Below, piece by piece: positions 26,655 to 37,000 of a DNA stretch of 50,238 nt. Position 1 is the stretch's first letter; every line of letters begins with the position of its first letter. The position numbers and the translations under genes were made by a program. Origin of the DNA: Planctomycetota bacterium (GTDB taxonomy: Bacteria > Planctomycetota > Planctomycetia > Gemmatales > Gemmataceae); assembly GCA_021807595.1 (NCBI GenBank), contig JAKBCS010000018.1:1-50238 (forward strand). Reading direction: 5' to 3'. The notes beneath the pieces were generated by a model. That model did not search any database. It was not told the DNA's origin and saw only the letters and a program-made list of their open reading frames with translations.

Positions 26655-27998
26655 TTATTCGTGGCGGAGCGCCTCAATGGGATCGAGCATGGCGGCTCGG
26701 TAGGCGGGGTAGAGACCGAAGCCCACGCCGACGGCGACGGCCACGATCAACGACAAGAAGATCGACGGCACATGCACCTTGGCGGGGAGGTGCGCGCTCC
26801 AAAACTCGAAGATCGGCGGCATGATGAAGACGATCGTTAGTCCAATCATCACGCCCAGCACGCCGCCGATGGTCGTCTGCACGACGGCTTCGATAAGAAA
26901 CTGCATGGTGATGTCGCGCCGCTTGGCACCGAGCGCTCGGCGGATGCCGATCTCCCGGGTCCGCTCCGTCACGGTGGCCAGCATGATATTCATAATGCCG
27001 ATACCGCCGACGACCAACGAGATGCCCGCGATCATACCCATCAAGATCATAAACCGGCCTTTCTCGCGTTCGGCGGCCTCCAGCTTATCCAAAGGAACCG
27101 ACACCGACCAATCGGCCTTCTCGTGAGTTGAGAGAATGGCCTTGATCCACTCGCCGGTCGTGCGAACTTTATCGATGTCGCTGACCGTCAGCGTCACTTG
27201 ACTGAGTTGGACTTGTTCGCGCTGGAACGAACCGGCCTGTCGGTTGGTGATTGTCGAGCCGAAATGTTCGTTGCAAGCGTCCAGAGGAATGTATACGTCG
27301 TTATTGTAGTCTTCCATCTCTTGCCCGCCGCTGTCCCCGACGGCCGAACGGCTCTTGAGAACGCCCACGACCGTGTAGGGCGATTGACCGATTCTCAGAT
27401 CCTTGCCCAGCGGATTCTCGAAGGGAAAAAGAGCGTTGGCCACTTGCGAGCCAAGTACGACGACATTGGATCGATCTTCGTGGAGAAGGAAGCGTCCCAG
27501 TGCCATGGGGAGATCGTTAACGGCGGCGTAATCCTCGGTGGTGCCGACCGCTCGTCCGGTGTACATCAAATGATAGCGGCGCATTTCCTGTTTGAAGTCG
27601 CGCATCGGCACCATGCGCGTCACCGTACCGCCTTCCTGCAAGACGGCAAATCGATGGTAGTCCGCCTTGGTTAATCCGTAGACGGCCACGCGCGAACGAC
27701 CGGCGGTCGCCGAGTTTTCCGGCGGCCTGCGGCTGCGAACGATGATGTTCGTGGCCCCGAGTTTGCGTATATCGTTGAGGGCTTCTTGCATGCTGCCTTC
27801 GCCGAAGGCCATCAAGGCGATGACGGCTCCCGTGCCGATGATGATACCCAGCACCGAGAGGAAGGCGCGCATCTTATGCAGCCACAAGCTGCGTATGGCC
27901 AAGATCAGGCTTCGCCGTCCCTTGTCCCAATAGAGCAGCGGCACGAAGATGCCCGCCAACAACAACAGCCCAAGCACTAAGTAGAGCAGCAAGTACAT
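26655..27998 (-). CDS. MacB-like ABC transporter permease
   Basis: A 447-residue protein, last gene of the efflux operon. An N-terminal helix (3-23), then a second (about 45-70, SVLGIIIGTGAVIALMAFGEG), then a periplasmic MacB_PCD domain to about 320. Three C-terminal helices form the FtsX domain (INIMLATVTERTREIGIRRALGAK, then VVQTTIGGVLGVMIGLTIVF). The extra leading helix is not in standard MacB. The ATPase is a separate gene just upstream, as in two-gene MacB systems of many phyla. It should form a mechanotransmission exporter with the adaptor and TolC-like protein. Confidence 0.92.
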   Translation of the reverse strand: MYLLLYLVLGLLLLAGIFVPLLYWDKGRRSLILAIRSLWLHKMRAFLSVLGIIIGTGAVIALMAFGEGSMQEALNDIRKLGATNIIVRSRRPPENSATAGRSRVAVYGLTKADYHRFAVLQEGGTVTRMVPMRDFKQEMRRYHLMYTGRAVGTTEDYAAVNDLPMALGRFLLHEDRSNVVVLGSQVANALFPFENPLGKDLRIGQSPYTVVGVLKSRSAVGDSGGQEMEDYNNDVYIPLDACNEHFGSTITNRQAGSFQREQVQLSQVTLTVSDIDKVRTTGEWIKAILSTHEKADWSVSVPLDKLEAAEREKGRFMILMGMIAGISLVVGGIGIMNIMLATVTERTREIGIRRALGAKRRDITMQFLIEAVVQTTIGGVLGVMIGLTIVFIMPPIFEFWSAHLPAKVHVPSIFLSLIVAVAVGVGFGLYPAYRAAMLDPIEALRHE

Positions 27999-28073
27999 GT
28001 TAGGATTCCTGGGGTCGGACGGTTGACGTTGTCCTCGCTCGAATTTCTGCTGGGACGAGAAACCGGGAACGCA

Positions 28074-28838
28074 TCAGACATTCACTGGAAGCTGAGAGAA
28101 ACCGTTAAAGTTTACTCCATCGTTTGCCAGCGCCTTGCCGATGGTCCGATGCTGATTGCGCTCGTCGGTTTCGATGTGGCCGTCGCGCATGCGGATGACG
28201 CGCTTGCCCCACGAGGCGATGTCGTTTTCGTGCGTTACCATGATGATGGTCTTGCCGGTATTATTCAGTTGTTGCAGCCGCTCCATGATTTCATCGCTGG
28301 TGCGCGAGTCGAGATTTCCGGTCGGCTCGTCGGCGAGAATCACATGCGGATTATTGACCAGCGCGCGCGCGATGGCCACGCGCTGCTGTTGACCGCCGGA
28401 CAGTTGCATCGGTCGATGGTCGAGCCGATCGCCCAAGCCGACCAGCGTGGCCAGATGAATGCACCACTCGCGCGTCCGTTCGGTGAGTTTGATTCCCTGA
28501 TAGAGCAGAGGAATCTCGACGTTCTCGACGACGGTGTATTGCGGCAGCAGATTGTAGGATTGGAAGATAAAGCCGAGAAAGCGACTGCGAATCTCGGAAA
28601 GTTGATCGTCGTCCATCTGCGAGACATCCTCGTCGCCGAGATAGTAGTGACCGCTCGTGGGTCGATCGAGACAGCCGAGTTGATTCAGCAGCGTCGATTT
28701 GCCCGAACCGGACGGTCCCATTAGCGCGACGAAATCGCCTTCCTCGACCGTGAGCGACACGCCGCGCAAGGCTTGCACGGTTACGGATTCGAGATAGTAC
28801 GTCTTCACCAGATCGGTTACGCGAACGACATCGGCCAT
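28074..28838 (-). CDS. ABC transporter ATP-binding protein, MacB/LolD type
   Basis: A 254-residue ATPase. GPSGSGKST (Walker A), FQSYNLLPQ (Q-loop), LSGGQQQRVAIARAL (signature), VILADEPTGNLD (Walker B) and MVTHEND (H switch) are all intact. The C-terminus has an extra polar 20-residue tail. ATG at 28838 is used, with GAGAGA upstream; an in-frame start 19 codons earlier encodes a sequence unlike the family. It powers the permease downstream (75 bp away) and follows the adaptor gene by 96 bp. Confidence 0.94.
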   Translation of the reverse strand: MADVVRVTDLVKTYYLESVTVQALRGVSLTVEEGDFVALMGPSGSGKSTLLNQLGCLDRPTSGHYYLGDEDVSQMDDDQLSEIRSRFLGFIFQSYNLLPQYTVVENVEIPLLYQGIKLTERTREWCIHLATLVGLGDRLDHRPMQLSGGQQQRVAIARALVNNPHVILADEPTGNLDSRTSDEIMERLQQLNNTGKTIIMVTHENDIASWGKRVIRMRDGHIETDERNQHRTIGKALANDGVNFNGFSQLPVNV

Positions 28839-28934
28839 CGGGTTGTCTCTCTCGGTTAGCGGCGAGGTTCGAGCGGGCAACCGCGACACCGGCAAGAGCT
28901 ATTCCTGCCGGCGTCGCGGATCGTTGGACGAAAG

Positions 28935-31016
28935 TTACGGATTGGCGGGGGTTTTGCCTCCGGCGGGCGCTCCACCTTGGCTCTGGGGACCGAAGCCGCG
29001 AGGACGACTTCCCCCCGGCGCTCCTCCGGGAGGCCCGCCTGGACCGCCTGGACCGCCTGGACCGCCTGGACCGCCTGGACGACCGCGCTTGTCTCCTTGC
29101 CCTTTACTGCCTTGGCCTTTGCCGCCCTTGCCTCCCCAGCCCTGGTTTCCTCCCGTGCCCGCTTCTTTTGGAGCGGCTTGAACTCCGTAGTCGGCCCGTT
29201 GTTTTTCGGTCAGCAGCGCGCTTGGATTTACGACGACCTCGTCGCCTTCTTCCAAGCCTTCTTTGATTTCGACGTGCGTATCATTTGCCTTGCCCACGAC
29301 AACGTCACGCAGAACGGGGTGGCCTTCAATCAGGACGAAGCAGCGTCGATTCTTATCCATCTCCGTGCCGCCCAGAACGGCCTGTATGGGAACGATCAAT
29401 ACCGGTTCGGAAGTGCTATCCACTTTGATTTCGATTACGGCGTCCATTCCCGGTTTCAAACCTTCCAGATTCGAGTCGTCGATGGCAATGTAGGTCTGAT
29501 AGACTTTCACGTCGGAACTGAAGAAGTCCGTCTGCGACGCCACCGGCGCAATCTGCTTGACGTGTGCCTTCAGCGGTCGATCGGGGAAGGCGTTGACCCG
29601 AACGACGGCCTCCAGGCCGCGCCGTTCTTGTCGCTTCTGCAAGTGGGCGTAGGTGTTGTTGAACGAGTTCTGCAGGGCCGCGTCGAAGGTGACGTAAGCG
29701 CACAATCCCGACAATCGATCCGGCGAGAACAGAAGAGCGGTATTGATGGCCTCGCTGAAGCCGGTGGAGCGTTCGACGTCGTCTTTGACGCGCGACACCA
29801 TCGACTCGTGGACGCGGGCATTGACGACCATGTTCTTCAGATTGGGCACGCTCAGCAACTTCTGTCCTTCCTTGACCTGTTCTCCCTGAGCAATCACGCC
29901 GCCGCTGCTGCCGCCGAAGCGCGCCCGTTCTTCGACGTAGTACACGACCATGCCGTCGCGCGGGGCGCGGATGAAGCAATTGTCGATTTCCTCTTCGATG
30001 TCCTGCAGCTTAGAAAGTTGCTTCTCGTAGAGCGCTCGCGCGGTTTGAAACTTGACGAGGTCGGCCTCGTGCCTTTTTTTCAGCACCGTCTCGTACATTT
30101 TTACTTGTCGATTCAATTTGTCGATGCTGCCTCGGTATTGGGTCTCGAACTTCTTTTGCGTCAGCTTATCGAGTACCTCCGTCTGCTTTTCCAGGTTTTT
30201 CAGCGTCAGTTCGGCGGTACGGCGTCGGGCGGCATCGGCCTCGGCCTGCGAGACGGTGACGTACAACCGGCCCGGACGGGACATGAGGTCCGACCAGTCG
30301 GCCCGCTCGCGCCACATCTCCAGGTCGGATCGGGCCATCGTCAGCTTGTTTTCCAGGTCGATGCGATCCTTGACGTATTGCCCGTCGAGATACTCTTGCA
30401 AGGTGATTTTTCCGACTTCGAGATCCGACTTGGCCAATTCGACGTTGGCTTGGTCTTGAATCTCGTCGATCGCCAGGGTTTGTTCGGCGGTCTTCAACGA
30501 CTCCAAAGATTTGAGAACTTCGATCTGTTGATCGGTGAGCTGGGAACGCAGGGCGGAGTCGTCCAACTCCATGATCTTATCGCCCTCCCGGACGGGAGAG
30601 CCGTTGTCGATCACCCATCGGATGCTGGTGGCGGCTTGTCCGGGATTCTTGGCTTTGACCTTGCACGAGTAGTAAGTATTGTCGGCCGGTTCGAGACTCC
30701 CGCGATCCTTAATGGTAACTTGCAGCGTCTTGCGTTCGACCTTTTGGGTCATCATTTGCGGCCAAGCGGCACTCGAGCGCTTGTAAATATACCAACCGGC
30801 CGCGCCGATGCTGCCGCTTGCGACGAGCAGCGCCAGCGCGACGAGCGACCATTTATTGCGCCGGCTGAAGCGGCGCGCCTTGGGCAGGCGATTGGGCGTT
30901 GGGTTGGTTTCGTTCGGGGCGAGGAGGGGGGAGTTGTTCGAGAGTGCCGGGGTTTTGTTGCTGCTCTCCGGCGGGTTGGTTGTTGTTAGAGGCGTTGTTG
31001 GGGGTTGCGTCTGCAT
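28935..31016 (-). CDS. periplasmic adaptor (HlyD/MacA-like membrane fusion protein)
   Basis: A 693-residue protein. The N-terminal 50 residues are Pro/Thr/Asn-rich, then RRFSRRNKWSL and one membrane helix (about 55-77). Lipoyl/barrel halves follow (DRGSLEPADNTYYSCKVKAK; IRAPRDGMVVYY), separated by a long coiled-coil hairpin (about 170-330). A beta-barrel and MP domain come next, then a glycine-rich end with GGP repeats. GAGGAG 9 bases before the ATG at 31016 fixes the start, which makes the gene overlap the end of the TolC-like gene by 164 bases in another frame. It would bridge the MacB-like pump and the outer-membrane channel. Confidence 0.92.
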   Translation of the reverse strand: MQTQPPTTPLTTTNPPESSNKTPALSNNSPLLAPNETNPTPNRLPKARRFSRRNKWSLVALALLVASGSIGAAGWYIYKRSSAAWPQMMTQKVERKTLQVTIKDRGSLEPADNTYYSCKVKAKNPGQAATSIRWVIDNGSPVREGDKIMELDDSALRSQLTDQQIEVLKSLESLKTAEQTLAIDEIQDQANVELAKSDLEVGKITLQEYLDGQYVKDRIDLENKLTMARSDLEMWRERADWSDLMSRPGRLYVTVSQAEADAARRRTAELTLKNLEKQTEVLDKLTQKKFETQYRGSIDKLNRQVKMYETVLKKRHEADLVKFQTARALYEKQLSKLQDIEEEIDNCFIRAPRDGMVVYYVEERARFGGSSGGVIAQGEQVKEGQKLLSVPNLKNMVVNARVHESMVSRVKDDVERSTGFSEAINTALLFSPDRLSGLCAYVTFDAALQNSFNNTYAHLQKRQERRGLEAVVRVNAFPDRPLKAHVKQIAPVASQTDFFSSDVKVYQTYIAIDDSNLEGLKPGMDAVIEIKVDSTSEPVLIVPIQAVLGGTEMDKNRRCFVLIEGHPVLRDVVVGKANDTHVEIKEGLEEGDEVVVNPSALLTEKQRADYGVQAAPKEAGTGGNQGWGGKGGKGQGSKGQGDKRGRPGGPGGPGGPGGPGGPPGGAPGGSRPRGFGPQSQGGAPAGGKTPANP
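29041..29076. repeat. 9-bp tandem repeat in the adaptor C-terminus
   Basis: Four exact copies of GGACCGCCT with partial copies on both sides; on the minus strand they encode GGP repeats. Likely to vary in copy number by slippage without shifting the frame. Confidence 0.9.
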
Positions 31017-33831
31017 CGATCCACACTCCTCGGTTGTCTAGGGGCATCACTCCCATCTCACGATAGATGTAAGTACGGCTGATAGCGAAGTTAATCCAAG
31101 TATTGTACAAGTCGTTCTGCGAACCTAGAAGAGACGTTTGCGTCGAAAGCAACTGCGTGGTCAAAGCCGCCGGATCGCCCACTTGAGGCCGACCCGAGAC
31201 GGGGCCGATCAGGCCGGCCAGAACGCTGTCGGCACCGGGCGGCGCTTGCGGCTGACTGAAAGCCTGCAAGGCCTGATCCACCTGCATATACGCCAACTCG
31301 ATCTGCCGTTTCTGCACGCGCTGATAGTTGTTGGCCAACACGCGAAGCTGGCGTAGATCGAAGCGGACGTTGAACAGCAGCTGATCTTCAAAGGCCATCA
31401 GGCTGCGGCGCGACTGCTGGAAATTGATGAGCGTGCTGCGGTAGTTGTTGCGCTGAAGGATGCGCACCAGAGGCAATTGACCGGTGAAGATTAACTGGTG
31501 CGTCGAGCGCGACCCGCTGAAGGCGAAGGGATTGGCTCCGCCGGCCGGCGTCGTCGCTCCCAGATGGTAATCGACGTTGAACGTGCCCAACAGAGCGTTC
31601 GCCGCCACGCGGATTTTGCGCCAGGAATCGGTTAGCTGAGCGCGGACGTTCATGAGATCCACGCGGTTCTCAAAGGTGGACTGTTCCACCGCGAGCAACG
31701 CTTGTTCCTCCGGTGCCGCGATCACATCCACGCCTTTCGCGCGCACCGGCGGCAATTCGGGCCACATCCCCTTAATTTTATTCTGGATCTCGACGTAGCC
31801 GTAATCGATCACTTTAAGGAATATCCGGCGGACACGGAAGAATTCATTTCGCGCCCTCCGCACACTATCTTCGGGATTTTTGATGGTCTTCCATTCCTCC
31901 TGTTCGTAGATGCCCAAGCCGAGTTCGTATTCCACCAAATCCAATTCAAACTGAATCGCCGCTCGACGTTGTAGGTCGGCCTCTGGTAGGGGAACGCCGA
32001 TGCTCTCCGCCTCTTTCCGGCGAATCGCATCGCGTTCCTGCCCATATTTCATCATCAGATCCAACAGTATTCGCTTTCGCTCGTCCCAACCTTTGTCCTT
32101 GGCCATGTTTTCGTAATAGGGCAGACGGGACAGAATCACTTCTCGCGCCTTGGTGCCGCGCATCAGCGGCGTTCGATCGAGAATCCGCCGGAACGTCGCT
32201 CGTAACGATTTGGCCTTCTTGGAATCGCTCGACTGATCGATCGCGGTGATAACGCGCTGATGGTCGACGAACAGCTTCTCGAACGTGTCGATGATGGTAA
32301 TCATCGGCTGCAACGGGCCGGGTTGCAAATCGATCGGTACGGTAAGCGGAAGACCGAGCTGTTGCTTTAACTGATCCAACGACACTCGGAATTGGAGTTG
32401 AAGACCAAGTATCGACTCGTAGTTGTTCAACAGCCGCGCCTCGATGAGGCCTTTTTGCACGCTGTTGACCAAACCGCCTTCCAACCACACATCAAAAATC
32501 CGCAAGTAACGCTGAAGAGCCTGGATGTTTTTGTATTGGTTGAAGAGTACGGTTCGTTCTTGGATGGCGGAGAGATAGCCTTGGGGCGTGATCAGTACGC
32601 CGGAATTTTGGATCGCTCCCAACGGCGATGTCGCCGCCACTTGCACCGTCGCCGGATTGGCCACCAAGGGCAGGGTGAATGGGCCGGGCACGAAGGCGGC
32701 CGGCGTGTTCACCGTACCGGGCAACAGAGCGACCACGCCCGCGCCGACGCCGGGGATGAAGCCGGTGGACTGTCCCGCCGCGAAGAACACATAGTATTCT
32801 TGACGGAAGCGATAAAACTGGCGAATGGCATAGACGAGATCGCGCTCGGCCTGGGTCAACGGCTCCAGAACAACGGCGCGGCCGCCCCCTGCCAAGAAGG
32901 GCTGAACGATATCGAGATTGATCGTCGAGACGCTGACCGTGCCGTTGGCACCGCCGCCCAAATTGTACACCGTCTGGTTGGCGAAGTTGAACAGCAGCAA
33001 GGCACCCGTCGAAAACGCCTTGGTGAAGCCGGTCGTGGTGTTGGAGATCCAGTTGTTGGTGCGTCCTCCCGCCGTACCCTTGCCGGAGCGTTGGCGGAGG
33101 AATTGCTCGGTGGCGAAGGGCTGCGCGATGAAGGCGAAGCGTTCGGCGGTCAACGCCAAGGCGGTCAAATACAGTTGCTCGCGCAGCGTTTGAAACTCGC
33201 GGCTGTTGATGAAGCCCAACTCGGTGATTTGCTCCAAATTGAGCCGAAACGGCTTGATCGTCGAAGGATTGGGAACTTCGAGCGAGACAAACAGACGCTC
33301 GTTACTGGTGATCGGTTGGGCCAGATCCTGATCGATATTCAGGTCGGTCTCTCGCGCGCGCTCGGCGATCGTCTTTCTTTCACCCATCAACGTGGGTTCG
33401 GTTTCATCTTCCTGATCCTGCGCCGCCGCTTTGCTGGCTTCCTCCTTGGCGCGGTTCTCGGCGTCCCAGCGGCGCATCAACTCCAGGTAGCCAGTACCCT
33501 GCCAATTGGCATAGCCTTTTAACAGCGGACGTTGTGGATGCGGCGAGAGATCCCAGGCGGCGGGATCGTCGGGAGGCATCGGCGGACGATCCGGGTTGGT
33601 CGGATCGGCGAAGCGCGACAGAGGATGGGGATAAACGTAGTAGCTATCGACCTTCCACTGGGGAAAGCGATCCTTCTCGGCCAATAGCTCGTCTACCTCA
33701 GCGTCGGCACGGCGTCGGAAGAAACGCCGCGAGCAACCGCTGAGAGAGAGCAACTCGGTCAGAGATAAGGCAAGGAGAAGAAACACCCAACCCAGCCTGC
33801 GCGAGGAGCGCTGTTGGTTTGTATTCACCAT
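30853..33831 (-). CDS. giant TolC-family outer-membrane efflux lipoprotein
   Basis: A 992-residue protein, about twice a normal TolC. Signal peptide with lipobox SLSGC at 29-33, so lipid-anchored. After a polar region, TolC-like helical and strand segments appear (LNLEQITELGFINSREFQTLREQLYLTAL; LDIVQPFLAGGGRAVVLEPL). A central insert of about 200 residues (490-700), charged and helical, precedes a second outer-membrane-factor half (FTGQLPLVRILQRNNYRSTLINFQQSRR). The last 50 residues are Gln/Pro/Asn-rich and are overlapped by the adaptor gene. First gene of a four-gene export operon. ATG at 33831 is preferred to one 12 codons upstream because it begins the signal peptide. Confidence 0.85.
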   Translation of the reverse strand: MVNTNQQRSSRRLGWVFLLLALSLTELLSLSGCSRRFFRRRADAEVDELLAEKDRFPQWKVDSYYVYPHPLSRFADPTNPDRPPMPPDDPAAWDLSPHPQRPLLKGYANWQGTGYLELMRRWDAENRAKEEASKAAAQDQEDETEPTLMGERKTIAERARETDLNIDQDLAQPITSNERLFVSLEVPNPSTIKPFRLNLEQITELGFINSREFQTLREQLYLTALALTAERFAFIAQPFATEQFLRQRSGKGTAGGRTNNWISNTTTGFTKAFSTGALLLFNFANQTVYNLGGGANGTVSVSTINLDIVQPFLAGGGRAVVLEPLTQAERDLVYAIRQFYRFRQEYYVFFAAGQSTGFIPGVGAGVVALLPGTVNTPAAFVPGPFTLPLVANPATVQVAATSPLGAIQNSGVLITPQGYLSAIQERTVLFNQYKNIQALQRYLRIFDVWLEGGLVNSVQKGLIEARLLNNYESILGLQLQFRVSLDQLKQQLGLPLTVPIDLQPGPLQPMITIIDTFEKLFVDHQRVITAIDQSSDSKKAKSLRATFRRILDRTPLMRGTKAREVILSRLPYYENMAKDKGWDERKRILLDLMMKYGQERDAIRRKEAESIGVPLPEADLQRRAAIQFELDLVEYELGLGIYEQEEWKTIKNPEDSVRRARNEFFRVRRIFLKVIDYGYVEIQNKIKGMWPELPPVRAKGVDVIAAPEEQALLAVEQSTFENRVDLMNVRAQLTDSWRKIRVAANALLGTFNVDYHLGATTPAGGANPFAFSGSRSTHQLIFTGQLPLVRILQRNNYRSTLINFQQSRRSLMAFEDQLLFNVRFDLRQLRVLANNYQRVQKRQIELAYMQVDQALQAFSQPQAPPGADSVLAGLIGPVSGRPQVGDPAALTTQLLSTQTSLLGSQNDLYNTWINFAISRTYIYREMGVMPLDNRGVWIDADATPNNASNNNQPAGEQQQNPGTLEQLPPPRPERNQPNAQSPAQGAPLQPAQ

Positions 33832-34022
33832 GAGAAACCCGCATCCATGCCCGCAAAAAAGGAACAACCGCTACATCCGTTATCGCCCGCGCGGTTTCTC
33901 ATTCTTTACCATAAACCAACCTACCTCATAAGCCATGAGAAGATGATGAAGATGGGCGGTTCGCTGTCGGCTTTTCGTTCGCTATCGAGGCAGTCCAAAT
34001 CAGCGGGTGACGATTATAATGA

Positions 34023-37000
34023 ATGATTGAGGAGGAGACACGCTCCGTGGTTCAACAATCTTTATCCATCCTTCCCGAACGGTTGCGGGATCTGCCGGCG
34101 CTTGTGGAATCGGCAGAGGGGTTCGCGTCGGTACTGTCCGCGCTCTCCGAGAGACGAAGCGCCGTCGTGGATGGCGCATGGGGTTCGTCCGCGGGGTTGG
34201 CGGCGGCAACGCTCGCCCGCCATGTGTCGGGCACGTTGCTCGTCGTTCTCGCGCATCCGCACGATCTCGACGGGTGGAGCGGCGACCTCGCCAGCTTCGC
34301 CGGAATGGAACCGCTCGTGTTTCCCGCTTGGGATGACTTCCGCAATGAAGCGATGGATTCGACCCGACGCGCCGTCGACGAGATCGCCGGTCAACGCCTG
34401 CGCTCGCTCAAGCGACTGGCGGGTTCCGATCCGCCGCGCTTGTTGTTGGCCACGCTGCAAGCCCTGATGCAGCCGGTTCCCACTCGTGCCGAGTTTGCCG
34501 CGGCGAGTCGCGTCCTGAAATGCGGACAAACCATCGACCTCGAAGAATTGGCATCGTGGCTGGTGGAGCGCGGCTATCGTTCGAGCGAGGCCGTCGAACT
34601 CCCCGGCGAGTTCGGTCGGCGCGGCGGCATTCTCGACGTGTACTCGCCCGATGCCGAGGCACCGTTTCGCCTCGAGTTGTTCGGCGATGAGATCGAGTCG
34701 CTGCGTCAATTCTCGCCGGAGACGCAGCGCAGCCTCGGTACGATGAACGAAGTCGAGATAACCGGCTTTCCAGCCCGGATCGAGAACGCGGTGGACAAGA
34801 AGCCCGCATCGAAAGAGCGAGCCGGGGAAGCGACGGGGCATCTTTGCGATTACTTGCCCGACGGTTCCTGGACCGTACTCGTCGAGGTGGACGAACTCCG
34901 CGAACAGGGAAAGCATTATCTGGAGCGAGTTGTCGAACGGACGGGCTTATTCTCGGTCGAGGGGGTCTTCCAACAACTGCTGGGCTTTCCCAGCGTCACC
35001 GTCTCCACCCTGCCTTCGCCGTCGGTCGAGGCGTCGTGCCATCTCCGCGTCGAATCGGTGGAGCGTTTCAGCGGCGAAGTGGGGCGCGTGCGGGACGAGT
35101 TGGACGCGGCGGCGGCTCACGATGCGGTACTCATTGCCTGCCATAACGAGGGAGAGCAGAAACGCCTGGGCGAGGTGCTGGCTTCGGGACAACTGGCACA
35201 ATCCGATCGCCTGCGCCTCGTCTTGGGCCGCGTCCGTGCCGGCTTTCGTATCTTGGACGCGGAGAACCGTCAGCGCAAGCCGTCGGACGATGGAGTTCCC
35301 CCAACGGCATTCGCTGCCGGATCGCTCATCGTCCTCGGTGGTCAGGAGCTGTTCCACCGCGAGGAAGTGCGGCAAATCCAGCCCCGACGCCAAATCGAAG
35401 CGAGGGCCATCGATAGTTTTCTCGATCTAAGCGAAGGCGATCTCGTCGTCCACGTCAGCCACGGCATCGCGCGGTATCGCGGTATGCAACTCATCGAGAA
35501 AGCGGGGAATCGGCGGCGCGAGTCATCGGGCAGCAGCCAAACCCCGGTGTCTGACGCCGCCGATTCGCCCACGCGCCAGGCCGAAGAGCATCTCATCTTG
35601 GAGTTTGCCGCCGGCGTGCGCGTCTTCGTGCCTGCGTCGAAGATCGACTTAGTACAAAAATACGTCGGCGGTGCCAAGACCGAGCCGGAACTCTCGAAGT
35701 ACGGCGGCACGAGTTGGCAAAATCGCAAGGCGCGCGTGCAAGCGGCGGTAATGGATTTGGCCAGCGACATGATCCAACTGCAAGCGCTGCGCGAGGCCGA
35801 AGCGGGGGTCGCCTTTCCGCCCGATAGCGAGTGGCAGCTCGAATTCGAAGCGTCGTTTCCCTATCGAGAGACGCCGGATCAACTCACGAGTTTGACCGAG
35901 ATCAAGGGAGACTTGCAGCGTCCGCGTCCGATGGACCGTCTTCTGTGCGGCGATGTTGGCTACGGCAAAACCGAGCTGGCCGTTCGCGCCGCCTTCAAGA
36001 CGGTGGACAACGGACGGCAAGTCGCCATCCTCGTGCCGACGACGGTTCTCGCCGAGCAACACTACCGCACCTTCAGCCAGCGTCTCGCCGAGTATCCTTT
36101 CACCGTCGAATGTCTCAGCCGTTTTCGCTCCGCCCGCGAACAGAAGCGCATCGTCGAGGGTCTGAAGAAAGGAGGCGTCGACATCGTCGTCGGCACGCAT
36201 CGCCTCGTGAGTGCCGACGTGCAATTCAAGGATCTCGGCCTGGTGGTGATCGACGAGGAACAGCGGTTCGGCGTCGAACACAAAGAGCGCTTGAAACGAC
36301 TGCGGCAAAAGGTGGACGTGCTGACGATGACCGCCACGCCGATTCCGCGCACGCTCCATTTGTCGCTTTTGGGCATCCGCGACATCTCCAATCTGGAAAC
36401 TCCTCCTCCCGATCGACTGGCCATCGAAACGCGCATCGTCCGTTTCGATAAACAACTCGTTCGGCATGCCGTGCTGCGCGAGTTGAACCGCGAGGGACAA
36501 GTCTATTTCGTGCATAATCGCGTTCACGACATCCACGATGTCGCCGAGCGGGTGCGGCAAATTGTACCGGAGGCCCGCTTCGCCGTCGTACACGGTCAAA
36601 TGGCGGCGGACGAACTGGAGCAAGAGATGCTGCGCTTCGTCCGCCGCGAGGCCGACATTCTCATGGCCACCACGATCATCGAAAGCGGTCTGGACATCCC
36701 AAACGCCAATACCATTTTCATCAACCGGGCCGACAATTACGGCCTGGCCGACCTCCACCAGTTGCGCGGCCGAGTGGGCAGGTACAAACATCGGGCTTAC
36801 GCTTATCTTCTTCTCGACGGCGACCGCGCGATCGCCCCCAACGCCGCGAAACGACTCAAGGCGATCGAAGAGTTCACCGAACTGGGCGCGGGGTTTAAGA
36901 TCGCGCTGCGCGATTTGGAGATTCGCGGCGCGGGCAACATTCTCGGCACGCAACAGAGCGGCCACATCGCCGCCGTCGGCTATGAGATGTACTGTCAGCT

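Noticed and set aside
28977-30989. 670-codon open frame antisense to the adaptor gene
   Set aside because: A GC-rich codon-position shadow; the minus-strand protein has all family domains.
34062-34916. 284-codon open frame antisense to the mfd 5' half
   Set aside because: Overlaps the UvrB-like part of Mfd; no ribosome site or family likeness.
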